A stretch of DNA of 24,673 nucleotides from Thauera sp. (GCA_023150215.1 JAKLLJ010000011.1:1-24673), one strand, 5' to 3'; counted from the stretch's first letter, positions 16,454 through 24,673 are shown. Notes: generated by a model from the letters alone, not told the origin. Program-made: numbers and translations.

Positions 16454-16570
16454 ATGGATCTTGCACCTCGTTCTCCCGGCCCTGCCCGCGGCAGCGGCCG
16501 GCTTCGGCCTTGTGTCGGTGACGGCCCCGGCGCGGGGCTGTTCAAGCTCGCCCGCGAGATCGCGCCATGA
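16454..16570 (+). CDS. Possible 38-residue ORF coupled to the hybrid kinase
   Basis: ATG 16454 has AGGAG (16441-16445) eight bases upstream, a better ribosome site than the kinase itself has. The 38-residue frame ends in TGA 16568-16570, overlapping the kinase start as ATGA. The product (MDLAPRSPGPARGSGRLRPC ... FKLAREIAP) has no recognisable domain and is Pro/Gly/Arg-rich, as random frames in GC-rich DNA tend to be. It may be a translated leader that delivers ribosomes to the kinase start, or chance. The rest of the metF-kinase gap (16314-16453) holds nothing else I can support. Confidence 0.4.
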   Translation: MDLAPRSPGPARGSGRLRPCVGDGPGAGLFKLAREIAP

Positions 16571-19326
16571 AGCACCGCCGCGCCGACGACGACCGTCGCC
16601 TGACGCTCGGGGAGAAGCTGCGCCGCGTCAGCCAGCGCGCACTTGGCATGGCGGTATTGCTGCTGGCGATCGCGATCACGCTCGGCAGCCTGGTGATCAG
16701 CGCGCTCGCGATGGAAAGCAACACCCGCGTGATGGCGCGCGTGCTCGCCGACAACGCCGCGGCCAGCCTGATGTTTCTCGACAACAGCGCGGCCGACCGC
16801 GTGCTCGCCACCCTGGAGCGCCTGCCCGACGTGCGCGGCGCGGCGATCTTCGACCTGTACGGCAGCGAGTTCGCGCGCTTCGGAGACTTCACCGGCGCGG
16901 AGCGTGAAAGGCCGCGGCTGAGCACGGAGCGGGCCCGCTTCACGTTCACCACCCTGCACATGACCCAGCCGATCGTCGAGGGCGGCAACCTGGTGGGCGT
17001 GCTCAACCTCGACCTCGGCCTGCGCCCGCTCTACCTGCAGGTGCTCGCCCACGGCACGATCGCCGCCATCGCCGCCGCGCTCGCCCTGCTGCTCGCCACC
17101 CGCACGCTCAGGCGGCTCAACCGCGCGGTGCTGCGCCCGCTGTCGTCCCTGTCGGCGCTGATGGAACGGGTCGCCTACCGCGAGGACTATGCGGCGCGCG
17201 CCGCGCCGAGCGAGATCTTCGAGATCGACTCGCTCGCCGCCGGCTTCAATCGCATGCTCGGCCAGATCGCCGAGCGTGACGCACGCCTCGCTGCCCACCG
17301 CGACCACCTCGAGGACGAGGTCGCCGCGCGCACCGAGGAGCTGCTCCGTGCCAAGGAGGCCGCCGAGGCCGCCAGCCAGGCCAAGAGCGCCTTCCTGGCG
17401 ACGATGAGCCACGAGATCCGCACACCGATGAATGGCGTGCTCGGCATGACCGAGCTGCTGCTCGACAGCGGGCTCAACCGCGAGCAGCACCATTTCGCCG
17501 TGGCGGTGGAGAACTCCGGCCGCCACCTGCTCGGCATCATCAACGACATCCTCGACTTCTCGAAGATCGAGTCCGGCCACCTCGAGCTCGAGGCGGTGGA
17601 GTTCGAGCTCGGCAACCTGGTCGAAGGCACGCTCGCGATGTTCGCGCAGCCGGCCGAGAAGAAGGAGCTCGAGCTGGTCGCCGATCTGCCGCCGGAGGTC
17701 CGTCGCTGGCTGCTTGGCGACGCGTTCCGGCTGCGCCAGGTCGTCGCCAACCTGGTCAACAACGCGGTCAAGTTCACCGAGCACGGCGAAGTGGTGGTGC
17801 GGGCACGCCTGATCGAGGAGCGCGCCGACGATTGTCGCCTGCGCATCAGCGTCGAGGACACCGGGATCGGCATTCCGCTGCAGGCGCAGGACAGGATCTT
17901 CGAGCAGTTCTCCCAGCTCGACGGCTCCACCACGCGCCAATACGGCGGCACCGGTCTCGGCCTGGCGATCTGCCGCCGCCTGGTCGGACTGATGCACGGC
18001 GAGATCGGCGTCGCCAGCCTGCCCGGCGAAGGCGCGTGTTTTCATGTCGACCTGCGCCTGCCCAAGGGCCACGGCGCGCCCCCTGCCCCGCCCTGCGGCA
18101 TCGCCCTGGCCGGCGTGCGCGTAATGGTGGCGGACGACAATGCCACCAGCCGCGCGATCCTTTCGCGCCAGCTCGAGGACTGGGCAATGCGGGTGGAGTG
18201 CGTAGCCGACGGTGGCGCGGCACTCGAGCTGCTTGCGCGCGCGGCAGCCGCGGGCGACGGCTTCCACATCGCCGTGCTCGACATGCACATGCCGCACATG
18301 GACGGCCTGCAGCTCGCCACCGCGATCCGCAACGAACCCGCACTCGCCGGGCTGCGGCTGGTGGTGCTGAGCTCGAGCTATTCCAGCGCCAGCGTGCGCG
18401 AGCGCGAGCGCGCCGGCATACTGCGCTGCGTGCATAAACCCATCCGCCAGGCCGAGCTGAGCGACGTGCTGTGCAGCGCGCTGCGCGCTCCGCTCGCGGA
18501 TGCGGCCGCCACCGCCGTCGAGGGCACCGGCCCCGTGCCGCTGGGCGGACGCGTGCTGCTCGCCGAGGACAACCCAGTCAACCAGCAGGTCGGCCACGCC
18601 ATGTTGCAAAGGCTCGGCCTCGCCGTGCGCTTCGCCGACAACGGCGAGGAGGCGCTGCGCCAGGCCGCCACCGAGCACTTCGACCTCATCCTGATGGACT
18701 GCCACATGCCGGTCATGGACGGCTACGAGGCCAGCACGGCGATCCGTGCCCTGAACCGCACGCCACGAGTCGCGATCGTGGCCCTCACCGCCAATGTCAC
18801 CGAAGGCAATCGCGAGCGCTGCCTGGCGGCGGGCATGGATGACTTCCTCGCCAAGCCGTACTCCCTCGAGCAACTGCAAGACACGCTGCGGCGCTGGATG
18901 GCGGTGCCCGCTGCAGTGCCCGCCGCGCGCCTGCCCGCCCCGGCCCCCACCACGGACACCAGCGCGACGCCGGCAATCGATCGCGCCTTCATCGAGCAGT
19001 TCCGCGAGCTCGACCCCGACGGCGGGATGAGCCTCGCGGCGCGCGTGCTCGGCCTCTATGTCGCCAGCAGCGGCGCAATCGTCGCCGGCGTGGAGCAGGC
19101 CGCCACCACGGGCGATGGCGAGGGCTTGCGCCGCGCCGCACACAGTCTCAAGTCGAGCGCAGGCAATGTCGGCGCCAGACACCTGGCCAGCCTGCTCAAG
19201 GATTTCGAGCGGATGGGCAAGGACGGCCACCTCGAGGACGCGCGCACGCGGCTCGGCGAACTACGTGACGAGCAGGCGCGCGTGCTCGAAGCGATCCGCA
19301 TGTTGCAGGAGGAATTCGATCGATGA
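16567..19326 (+). CDS. Hybrid histidine kinase with YfiN-like periplasmic sensor, two receivers and Hpt
   Basis: A 919-residue inner-membrane kinase. It has TM1 (about 27-49), a periplasmic segment (about 50-157; ASLMFLDNSAADRVLATLERLPDVRGAAIFD) resembling the CHASE8 domain of YfiN, and TM2 (about 158-178). Then come HAMP (about 179-235), a coiled coil (240-272) and HisKA with phospho-acceptor His282 (SHEIRTP). The ATPase has the N box NLVNNAVKF (395-403), DTGIGIP and GGTGLGLAI. REC1 (about 517-638) has Asp572. REC2 (about 661-780) has Asp711 and Lys763. The Hpt domain has His859 (AAHSLKSSAGNVGA). All phosphotransfer residues are intact, as in BarA-type phosphorelays. Its stop overlaps the start of the REC-GGDEF-EAL gene, the obvious output partner. 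It has no strong ribosome site of its own and may depend on the 38-codon ORF. Confidence 0.93.
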   Translation: MKHRRADDDRRLTLGEKLRRVSQRALGMAVLLLAIAITLGSLVISALAMESNTRVMARVLADNAAASLMFLDNSAADRVLATLERLPDVRGAAIFDLYGSEFARFGDFTGAERERPRLSTERARFTFTTLHMTQPIVEGGNLVGVLNLDLGLRPLYLQVLAHGTIAAIAAALALLLATRTLRRLNRAVLRPLSSLSALMERVAYREDYAARAAPSEIFEIDSLAAGFNRMLGQIAERDARLAAHRDHLEDEVAARTEELLRAKEAAEAASQAKSAFLATMSHEIRTPMNGVLGMTELLLDSGLNREQHHFAVAVENSGRHLLGIINDILDFSKIESGHLELEAVEFELGNLVEGTLAMFAQPAEKKELELVADLPPEVRRWLLGDAFRLRQVVANLVNNAVKFTEHGEVVVRARLIEERADDCRLRISVEDTGIGIPLQAQDRIFEQFSQLDGSTTRQYGGTGLGLAICRRLVGLMHGEIGVASLPGEGACFHVDLRLPKGHGAPPAPPCGIALAGVRVMVADDNATSRAILSRQLEDWAMRVECVADGGAALELLARAAAAGDGFHIAVLDMHMPHMDGLQLATAIRNEPALAGLRLVVLSSSYSSASVRERERAGILRCVHKPIRQAELSDVLCSALRAPLADAAATAVEGTGPVPLGGRVLLAEDNPVNQQVGHAMLQRLGLAVRFADNGEEALRQAATEHFDLILMDCHMPVMDGYEASTAIRALNRTPRVAIVALTANVTEGNRERCLAAGMDDFLAKPYSLEQLQDTLRRWMAVPAAVPAARLPAPAPTTDTSATPAIDRAFIEQFRELDPDGGMSLAARVLGLYVASSGAIVAGVEQAATTGDGEGLRRAAHSLKSSAGNVGARHLASLLKDFERMGKDGHLEDARTRLGELRDEQARVLEAIRMLQEEFDR

Positions 19327-21392
19327 GCGAGAATCGCATCCTGGTCGCCGACGACGACCCCACCACCCGCCTGCTGATGGAGGCTGCGCTCACCAAGGCC
19401 GGTTTCGAGGTCGGCCTGGCCGAGGACGGCGAGCAGGCCCTGCAGGTGTTCAGGGACGGGCGCTTCGACATGGTGCTGCTCGACGTCGACATGCCGGGCA
19501 TGGACGGCCACGCGGTGTGTGCGGCGCTGCGCCGGCGCTGTGGCGACGCGCTGCCGATCGTCATGGTCACTGGCATGGGCGACACCGCGTCGGTCGAAGC
19601 CGCCTTCGAGGCCGGCGCGACCGACTTCCTCGCCAAGCCGATCAGCTGGCCGCTGCTCGGCCACCGCGTGCGCTACGTGATGCGCGCCACCCGCGCCGCG
19701 GCCGCGCTGCGCCGGGCCAATGCACGCAATGCGGCGATGCTCGACGCCTTTCCCGACACCCTGCTGCGCATCGACGACAGCAACCGCATCATCGAGCTGC
19801 GCGCCGCGCCCACCGGCGTGCGCAGTTGTTGCATGCCATCGGTGGGCGAAACGCTGCACGAAGGCTATCCGCTCGCGGTTGCGACCTTGCTTGCGCAAGC
19901 GCTGGCACAAGCCCGCCACAGCGGTCAGCCACACACGGTGGATTTCGCACTCGACTGCGAGAGCGGACACCCGTGCCACCAGGAAGCACGGGTAAGCGCG
20001 ATCGACGGCGGCGAAGTCCTGTGCCTGCTGCGCGACATCACCGAACGCAAGGAATACGAGGCCCGCATCCACCGCCTCGCCTATTTCGACAGCCTGACCG
20101 GGCTGGCGAACCGGCGCGGCTTCCTCGAACGGCTCGAGCGCGAGATTCGCCGCGCGCAGCAGAACGGATGGCGGTTCGCGGTGCTGTTCCTCGACCTCGA
20201 CCGCTTCAAGAGCATCAACGACACCCTTGGCCACGCCGTGGGCGACGCCCTGCTGCAACAGGCGGCGGAGCGGCTGCACGCGATCACGCGCCCCGGCGAC
20301 ATGGTGTCGCACGACGTCGATGGCCTCGGTACGGCCGAGTTCGCCCGCCTCGGCGGCGACGAATTCACCGTGCTGCTGCCAGCGATCACGCGCCCCGAAG
20401 ATGCCCTGCCGATCGCTGAACGCATCTGCAGCAGCATGAGCGCCCCATTCACGATCGACGGCCAGACGCTCGGCATCACTACCAGCATCGGCATCGCCGT
20501 GTTCCCGGAAGACGGCAAGGACGCGGCCACGCTGATCAAGCACGCCGACACCGCGATGTACGACGCCAAGGCGAACGGCCGCAACGGCTGCCGCTACTAC
20601 AACCCGGCGCTGACCGCCGAGGCAGTGCACCGCGTCGAGCTCGAAGCGGGGCTGCGCCGCGCACTCGCCAACGACGAATTCATGCTGATGTACCAGCCCC
20701 AGTTCGAGATCGGCGGCGACCGCATCACCACCGTCGAGGCGCTGGTGCGCTGGCAGCCACCCGGCGCCGCCCTGGTGCCGCCGCTCGAGTTCATTCCCTT
20801 CGCCGAAGAATGCGGGCTGATCGATGCCATCGGCGCCTGGGTGCTGCGGCGTGCATGCCGCGATGCCGCGACGTGGATGCAGCGCGGGCTCGACCTGCGG
20901 GTGGCAGTCAATCTGTCGCCGATGCAGTTCCGCGCCAGCGGCCTGCTCGATACCGTGCGCGACGCACTCGCAGCCAGCGCGCTGCCGGCCCACCGTCTCG
21001 AGCTGGAGATCACCGAGCGCGCGCTGATGGCGGACGACGCGGCCACCCACGCCACCCTCGCCGCACTGCGCACGCTCGGCATCAGCATCGCGCTCGACGA
21101 CTTCGGCACCGGCTATTCGTCGCTGAGCTACCTCAAGCGCCTGCCGCTGGGCAAGGTGAAGATCGACCGCAGCTTCGTGAGCGGCCTTCCGGACGACGCC
21201 GACAATCTGGCGATCGTGCGCGCGATCCTCGCCCTCGCCCGCACGCTGGGTTTCAGCATCACCGCCGAGGGCGTCGAGACCGCAGCACAGGCCACCCTGC
21301 TCGGCAGCCTCGAGGCTGACAGCCTGCAGGGTTTCCTGTTCAGCCAACCCGTATCGATGCAGGAAATCGAGCGTCTCGCCCGCCGCAGTTGA
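19323..21392 (+). CDS. REC-PAS-GGDEF-EAL response regulator (c-di-GMP turnover)
   Basis: A 689-residue cytoplasmic protein. It has REC (about 4-120; Asp54 in LLDVDMP, Lys105), a short PAS domain (about 135-240, ending LLRDITERKEYE), GGDEF (about 250-428; FDSLTGLANRRGF, FLDLDRFKSINDTLGH, intact GGDEF 344-348) and EAL (about 435-685). The EAL domain keeps VEALVRW (471-477), NLSPMQF, EITERALM, DDFGTGYSSLSYLK and KIDRSFV. Both catalytic sites look intact, so it could make and degrade c-di-GMP. Between the RPGD (323-326) at the usual inhibitory-site position and ARLGGDEF is an insert of about 12 residues. It starts inside the kinase stop (ATGA), so the two are coupled; phosphotransfer from the kinase Hpt to Asp54 is inferred. 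Confidence 0.93.
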   Translation: MSENRILVADDDPTTRLLMEAALTKAGFEVGLAEDGEQALQVFRDGRFDMVLLDVDMPGMDGHAVCAALRRRCGDALPIVMVTGMGDTASVEAAFEAGATDFLAKPISWPLLGHRVRYVMRATRAAAALRRANARNAAMLDAFPDTLLRIDDSNRIIELRAAPTGVRSCCMPSVGETLHEGYPLAVATLLAQALAQARHSGQPHTVDFALDCESGHPCHQEARVSAIDGGEVLCLLRDITERKEYEARIHRLAYFDSLTGLANRRGFLERLEREIRRAQQNGWRFAVLFLDLDRFKSINDTLGHAVGDALLQQAAERLHAITRPGDMVSHDVDGLGTAEFARLGGDEFTVLLPAITRPEDALPIAERICSSMSAPFTIDGQTLGITTSIGIAVFPEDGKDAATLIKHADTAMYDAKANGRNGCRYYNPALTAEAVHRVELEAGLRRALANDEFMLMYQPQFEIGGDRITTVEALVRWQPPGAALVPPLEFIPFAEECGLIDAIGAWVLRRACRDAATWMQRGLDLRVAVNLSPMQFRASGLLDTVRDALAASALPAHRLELEITERALMADDAATHATLAALRTLGISIALDDFGTGYSSLSYLKRLPLGKVKIDRSFVSGLPDDADNLAIVRAILALARTLGFSITAEGVETAAQATLLGSLEADSLQGFLFSQPVSMQEIERLARRS

Positions 21393-21511
21393 GTGCAGGC
21401 CCCGCGTCACACCTCCGACGGCCAGCGTTTCGCGCAGGCGCGACGCAGGCGGCGACAGGGGGGGACGACGGGGCTGCGTCGGCACAGCGTGGCGTGGACA
21501 AGCGCCCGCAA

Positions 21512-21631
21512 GGCTCGCGGCTCCCGCCGCTCCTACAGGGGCCCCGACCGCCACAATTCACCGCAGATGCTTGAGGCGGCTGGGGTGCCGGGGTGCCGGG
21601 CGTTCGTGTAGGAGCGGCGGAAGCCGCGAAC
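21512..21631. repeat. Two REP-like palindromes between convergent genes
   Basis: Copies at 21512-21535 (-) and 21608-21631 (+) lie in the 281-base gap between the converging GGDEF-EAL and YfiR genes. Both have the GCGGC/GCCGC stem (the first with CTCCC in the loop region). Nothing else is seen in this gap. They may help end transcription from both sides. Confidence 0.83.
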
Positions 21632-21673
21632 TTTTGAAGCACCGCGGACGCCCGTTCGCACCCCCGCACCGGA

Positions 21674-22183
21674 TCAGGGCCGGCGCAGGTTGCGCGCCAG
21701 GCCGAGCAGCGCCGCCCCCGGCTTGAGGCCGGCGCGGCGGCTGCGTTCGACGTCGATCTCGAACGCCAGGCGCTGCCCCTCGGGGACAATCAGGATCGCC
21801 GCAGGCTGCGGCGGCGATGCATCGCTCACCGTCAGCACCGGCGCATCGCCGAGCAGATCGGCGATGCGCCCCAGGATGGGCGCCTCGTCCTTGCCGACGT
21901 AGAGCAGGTCGCAGTCGCGGATCGCGGTCAGCGCACCGAGCCGCGCCACCACCACGCTGCGCCCGTGCAGGGCCTTGCCCTCCAGCCGGCGCATCGCGTC
22001 GGCCAGGCCGTTGTCCCCATAGACGCAAAAATTGAAGCTCGTGCGCGTCGCCGGCGGCCACTGGGTGAGCGCGGCGAAGTTGTAGGCGTAGGTGGCCTTG
22101 AGGTCGAGCTCGGACAGCGCCTGCGCGAACACGCCCGGCGGAGCCCAGAGCGCAAACAGGAAGAGAAGGCCGCGCATCTTCAC
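21674..22183 (-). CDS. YfiR-family periplasmic regulator (DUF4154)
   Basis: A 169-residue protein with a signal peptide (KMRGLLFLFALWAPPGVFA, cut near residue 20). It has the YfiR-family pattern: LKATYAYNFAALTQWP (28-43), FNFCVYGDN, GRSVVVARL, CDLLYVG and a C-terminal block FEIDVERSRRAGLKPGAALLGLAR. Cys53 and Cys91 could form the redox-sensitive disulfide known for the family. In Pseudomonas, YfiR binds the periplasmic domain of YfiN and keeps its cyclase off. The likely start is GTG 22183, overlapping the receptor stop as GTGA; ATG 22177 is two codons inside. The convergent kinase with a YfiN-like sensor is the most likely target (inference). Confidence 0.88.
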   Translation of the reverse strand: MKMRGLLFLFALWAPPGVFAQALSELDLKATYAYNFAALTQWPPATRTSFNFCVYGDNGLADAMRRLEGKALHGRSVVVARLGALTAIRDCDLLYVGKDEAPILGRIADLLGDAPVLTVSDASPPQPAAILIVPEGQRLAFEIDVERSRRAGLKPGAALLGLARNLRRP

Positions 22184-24174
22184 AGCGCGTACCCGACCTG
22201 CAGCCAGACGCTGCGTCCGTCCATGTTCAGACCGTCCTGCGCCACGTCCCCGGGCCGCCAGTCGAAACCCGACACCGTCTCGTAGTCGCGATCGAACAGG
22301 TTGCGCACGCTCAGCGAGGCCGACAGACCGTGCCAGTCACGCTCGGAGGACAGGGTGAGGTGGGCGAGCGTGACCCCGCCGAGCATGCGTCGCTCGCGGG
22401 TCAGGCGCGGCCCGAGATACTGCGCCTCGACGCCGGCGCGCAGCGCCTCGCCCGGCAGCAAAAAAGTGAAGGCGAGCTTGCCGAGCAGGTCGGGCGAATT
22501 GACCGCGTCGCGCCCCTCGACATCGCGCGAACGCTGCCAGGCAACACTGGCACGCGCACGCGCCCCACGCTCCCACGTATGCTCGATCTCGGCCTCGACG
22601 CCGCGCGCGCGGCTACTGCCCTCGGGCAGGTAGTCGTCCAGCACCTCATCGTAGACGAGCAGGTCGCTGCGCCGGTAATGGTAGAGCGCGCCGGTGAAGC
22701 GCGTGTGCGGCGCGAGCTGGTGCTGCAGCACCAGCTCGGTGGCGGCGACGTACTCGGGCACCGCGGTGTCGTCGGACGTCCAGCGGTCGTTGGCGCTGGG
22801 CATCTTGAAGGCCTCGCTGTACGAAGCCTTCCAGGTGGTTGCCGAATCCGGCTGCCAGATCAGCGCCGCACGCGGGCTCATGTTGGCGTCGAGGTTGTCG
22901 GCGTCGTCGTAGCGCGCGCCGAGGTTGAACGTCCATTGCGCGTTCAGGCGGTAGTCGTCGGCGACGTAGAGGCTGAACGTGCGGCGCGAGAGCTCACCAT
23001 CGTCGCGATAAGTTACCTCGCCCTCGGGCGAGAGGAAGCGACGATGGAAGGACTGGCGATGATCGTCGCGCAGCTCCGCACCGAACACCAGGGTGTGATC
23101 GGTGAACCAGCGTCCGACGAACTTCTGGTCGAAGCGCCACCACGCGCCGCGATAGTCGCGCACGCCGTATTTCTCGCCGTCGTCGTACTCGCCATCCTGG
23201 TTCAGGGCGTATTCACGCTGATTGCCATAGGCATAGCGCCCCAGCATCAGGCTGGACGAGGAATAGAGCTGAAGGCCGAGGTCGGTCTCGTGGCGCACAG
23301 CCAGAAAGGCGCTCTCGTCCCGCGTCGGGAAAGGCGTGTTGAAGGCAGTGTATGCGGAGGGATTCGTCGGTACGTTCTTGTCGCGCTCCACCCACGCCGC
23401 CTGCACCGTCCACCCGCCCCACGACAGCTTGCCGAACACGCGCTGGTTGCGCTCGCCGTCGAGGCCCTCGGCCACGCCGAAGTTGGTCGAGGGCGTGTCG
23501 TAGGCGGGGAAGTACAGGTTGCGACCGTCGACGTCGAGCGTGGAGGCCGAGAGCAGGACCTCGGCGCCGCTCTCGAGGCGCTTGCCCCAGGTGGCGCGCT
23601 GGCGGCTGGCGCCGCGGCTGGACAGCTCGGCGGACACGCGCGCGCCGTCGAAGTCACGCCCGCGCCGGGTGACGACGTTGATGATGCCGAGCAGCGCGTT
23701 GTTGCCGTAGGTCACCGAGCCGGTGCCCGGCACGTATTCGACACGTTCGACCAGCTCCAGGTCGATCAGCCCGGACTCGTCGATGTAGGCTTGGTCGAAC
23801 AGGTTGTCCTGCACCGCGTAGCCGTCAATCAGCAGCATCACGCGGCCGGCATAGTCCTCGACGTCGCCGAAGCCGCGCCCGCCCATGTAGTGATAGGTGC
23901 GCTCGTCGGTGGTGTACAGGCCGCGCATGCCGTTGATGACGTCGGCCAGCGTGCGATAGCCGTAGGCGCGGATATCGTCGGCGGTGACGATGGCCACCGC
24001 CGCGGGCGAGTCGCTGACCTGGCGTGCGAGCCGCGACGCCGAAATGAAATCGCGCAGCAGCAACTCTTCGAAGGGCAGCGCGGTGAGGTCGTCTTCGGCA
24101 AGGCTGTGCCCGGGGAGGGCAGCGAGCAGCAAGCTCGTGCCGAGCAGCATGATCTTCCACCACCGAACAATCAC
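22180..24174 (-). CDS. TonB-dependent outer membrane receptor
   Basis: From GTG 24174 the protein is 664 residues. It has a signal peptide (MIVRWWK, then a hydrophobic core, cut near SLA-ED at 26), then LPFEELLLRDFISASRLA, a conserved N-terminal element of this receptor group. The plug domain spans about 55-172 (DSPAAVAIVTADDIRAYGYR, GGRGFGDVEDY, VERVEYVPGTGSVTYGNNAL, INVVTRRG). A beta-barrel follows, ending in NLFDRDYETVSGFDW and the C-terminal strand SVWLQVGYAL. I prefer GTG 24174 to ATG 24150 because it supplies the basic n-region and has GGGGAG about nine bases upstream. A longer frame to 24597 is antisense to the HDOD gene. The ligand is unknown. It is translationally coupled to the YfiR-family gene. 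Confidence 0.92.
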   Translation of the reverse strand: MIVRWWKIMLLGTSLLLAALPGHSLAEDDLTALPFEELLLRDFISASRLARQVSDSPAAVAIVTADDIRAYGYRTLADVINGMRGLYTTDERTYHYMGGRGFGDVEDYAGRVMLLIDGYAVQDNLFDQAYIDESGLIDLELVERVEYVPGTGSVTYGNNALLGIINVVTRRGRDFDGARVSAELSSRGASRQRATWGKRLESGAEVLLSASTLDVDGRNLYFPAYDTPSTNFGVAEGLDGERNQRVFGKLSWGGWTVQAAWVERDKNVPTNPSAYTAFNTPFPTRDESAFLAVRHETDLGLQLYSSSSLMLGRYAYGNQREYALNQDGEYDDGEKYGVRDYRGAWWRFDQKFVGRWFTDHTLVFGAELRDDHRQSFHRRFLSPEGEVTYRDDGELSRRTFSLYVADDYRLNAQWTFNLGARYDDADNLDANMSPRAALIWQPDSATTWKASYSEAFKMPSANDRWTSDDTAVPEYVAATELVLQHQLAPHTRFTGALYHYRRSDLLVYDEVLDDYLPEGSSRARGVEAEIEHTWERGARARASVAWQRSRDVEGRDAVNSPDLLGKLAFTFLLPGEALRAGVEAQYLGPRLTRERRMLGGVTLAHLTLSSERDWHGLSASLSVRNLFDRDYETVSGFDWRPGDVAQDGLNMDGRSVWLQVGYAL

Positions 24175-24207
24175 GACGATTACCGCTCCCCGCTTCGATC
24201 CCGCATA

Positions 24208-24236
24208 TTGACCCGCCCCCGAATCAGGTATCTTAT
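24208..24236 (+). promoter_or_regulatory. Promoter of the HDOD gene
   Basis: TTGACC (24208-24213) and TCTTAT (24231-24236) are 17 bases apart, with an expected start about 25 bases before ATG 24268. It lies in the 93-base gap divergent to the receptor gene. Confidence 0.55.
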
Positions 24237-24267
24237 CAGCCCCCGCCCGCGCCGCCGACGCACCCAC

Positions 24268-24673
24268 ATGAAGAAGCTCGAACACATCCCGCTGAACGGC
24301 GAATTGCCCAGCCCGAAAGGGGTCGCGCTGGCCATCCTCGAGCTGTGCCGCAAGGAAGACGCGACCATCGCCGAGGTCGCGCACATCGCGCAGACCGACC
24401 CGGCGCTCGCCAGCCGGCTGATCCGCCAGGCCAACTCGGCGGCGATGGGCGGGAGTCGCCCGGTGGCCTCGGTCACCGAGGCCATCATGCGGCTCGGCAT
24501 GGGCACGGTGCGCAACCTCGCACTCGGTTTTTCGCTGGTGGACCAGTACCAGAACGGCCCCTGCGAAGGCTTCGATTACCAGGGCTTCTGGTCGCACTCG
24601 CTGCTGATGGCCGTGGCCGTGCAGCAGTTCTGCGCGATGGCGAACGTGGGCTCGAGCGAGGAGCTGTTCGCCT
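24268..24673 (+). CDS. HDOD domain protein, C-terminus cut by window edge
   Basis: The open frame from ATG 24268 to the right edge gives 135 complete codons. The start MKKLEHIPLNGELPSPKGVALAIL and the block IAEVAHIAQTDPALASRLIRQANSA, followed by VASVTEAIMRLGMGTVRNLALGFSL, are diagnostic of the HDOD domain, a catalytically inactive HD-like fold found in signalling proteins, often with GGDEF or EAL partners. The C-terminal part is not visible, so a fused cyclase domain cannot be excluded. It is divergent from the receptor-YfiR pair. Confidence 0.88.
   Translation, partial: MKKLEHIPLNGELPSPKGVALAILELCRKEDATIAEVAHIAQTDPALASRLIRQANSAAMGGSRPVASVTEAIMRLGMGTVRNLALGFSLVDQYQNGPCEGFDYQGFWSHSLLMAVAVQQFCAMANVGSSEELFA

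Noticed and set aside
16461..16907. 148-codon frame starting with a hydrophobic segment before the kinase
   Set aside because: TTG start without a ribosome site; most of it is an out-of-frame read of the kinase and turns into Arg/Pro-rich sequence.
16198..19230. 1010-codon open frame antisense to the hybrid kinase
   Set aside because: Long antisense frames are expected in very GC-rich DNA. The kinase on the other strand has complete, ordered domains; this one has none, only His/Asp/Arg-rich low-complexity sequence.
19056..21554. 832-codon open frame antisense to the GGDEF-EAL gene
   Set aside because: No domain or signal is visible, and it overlaps a gene with unmistakable catalytic motifs.

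Overview
The window is very GC-rich and reads as the chromosome of a betaproteobacterium, most likely of the Rhodocyclales (Thauera/Azoarcus type). This rests on the GC-skewed codon use, the dapF-DUF484-xerC gene order, the SAH riboswitch before ahcY, and the many short GTAGGAGC-type palindromes between genes. The genus is an inference; there is no rRNA or other direct marker.

Layout: (1) 1-3420, minus strand: three prepilin-like genes (one cut by the left edge) and one small exported protein, preceded by an 85-codon gene with a near-consensus Fur box in its promoter. (2) 3663-5086, plus strand: ruvB, without ruvA or ruvC beside it, then a small membrane protein. (3) 5155-10236, minus strand: a tight run of two LpxL/HtrB-type lipid A acyltransferases, dapF, a DUF484 gene and xerC, then a winged-helix protein. 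(4) 10324-16313, plus strand: a methyl-cycle region with metK, a CaCA-type cation exchanger, ahcY, an S4-only protein and metF. metK has a long leader with a SAM-II-like pseudoknot candidate and a terminator-like hairpin. ahcY has a clear SAH riboswitch. (5) 16454-21392, plus strand: a signalling pair made of a hybrid histidine kinase (periplasmic sensor, HAMP, kinase, two receivers, Hpt) and a REC-PAS-GGDEF-EAL protein, joined by an ATGA overlap and preceded by a possible 38-codon coupled ORF. (6) 21674-24174, minus strand, convergent to it: a TonB-dependent receptor and a YfiR-family periplasmic protein, joined by a GTGA overlap. (7) 24268 to the right edge: start of an HDOD protein, divergent from the receptor.

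Two systems stand out. The first is methyl-cycle control by RNA: a SAH riboswitch with a visible ribosome-site-masking helix at ahcY, and at metK a leader whose layout resembles SAM-II pseudoknots but lacks the usual U-rich loop. The second is a probable envelope-to-c-di-GMP relay. YfiR proteins normally restrain the periplasmic domain of the diguanylate cyclase YfiN. Here the YfiR homologue lies next to a kinase with a YfiN-like periplasmic segment, and that kinase overlaps a receiver-fused GGDEF/EAL enzyme. The signal would thus pass through a phosphorelay instead of acting on the cyclase directly (inference).

Eleven copies of a GTAGGAGC-type palindrome lie only between genes, in two forms with paired base changes that keep the stem. 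A different, longer inverted pair of the GTGGGAGCGGGCTT type sits just before the ahcY riboswitch promoter.
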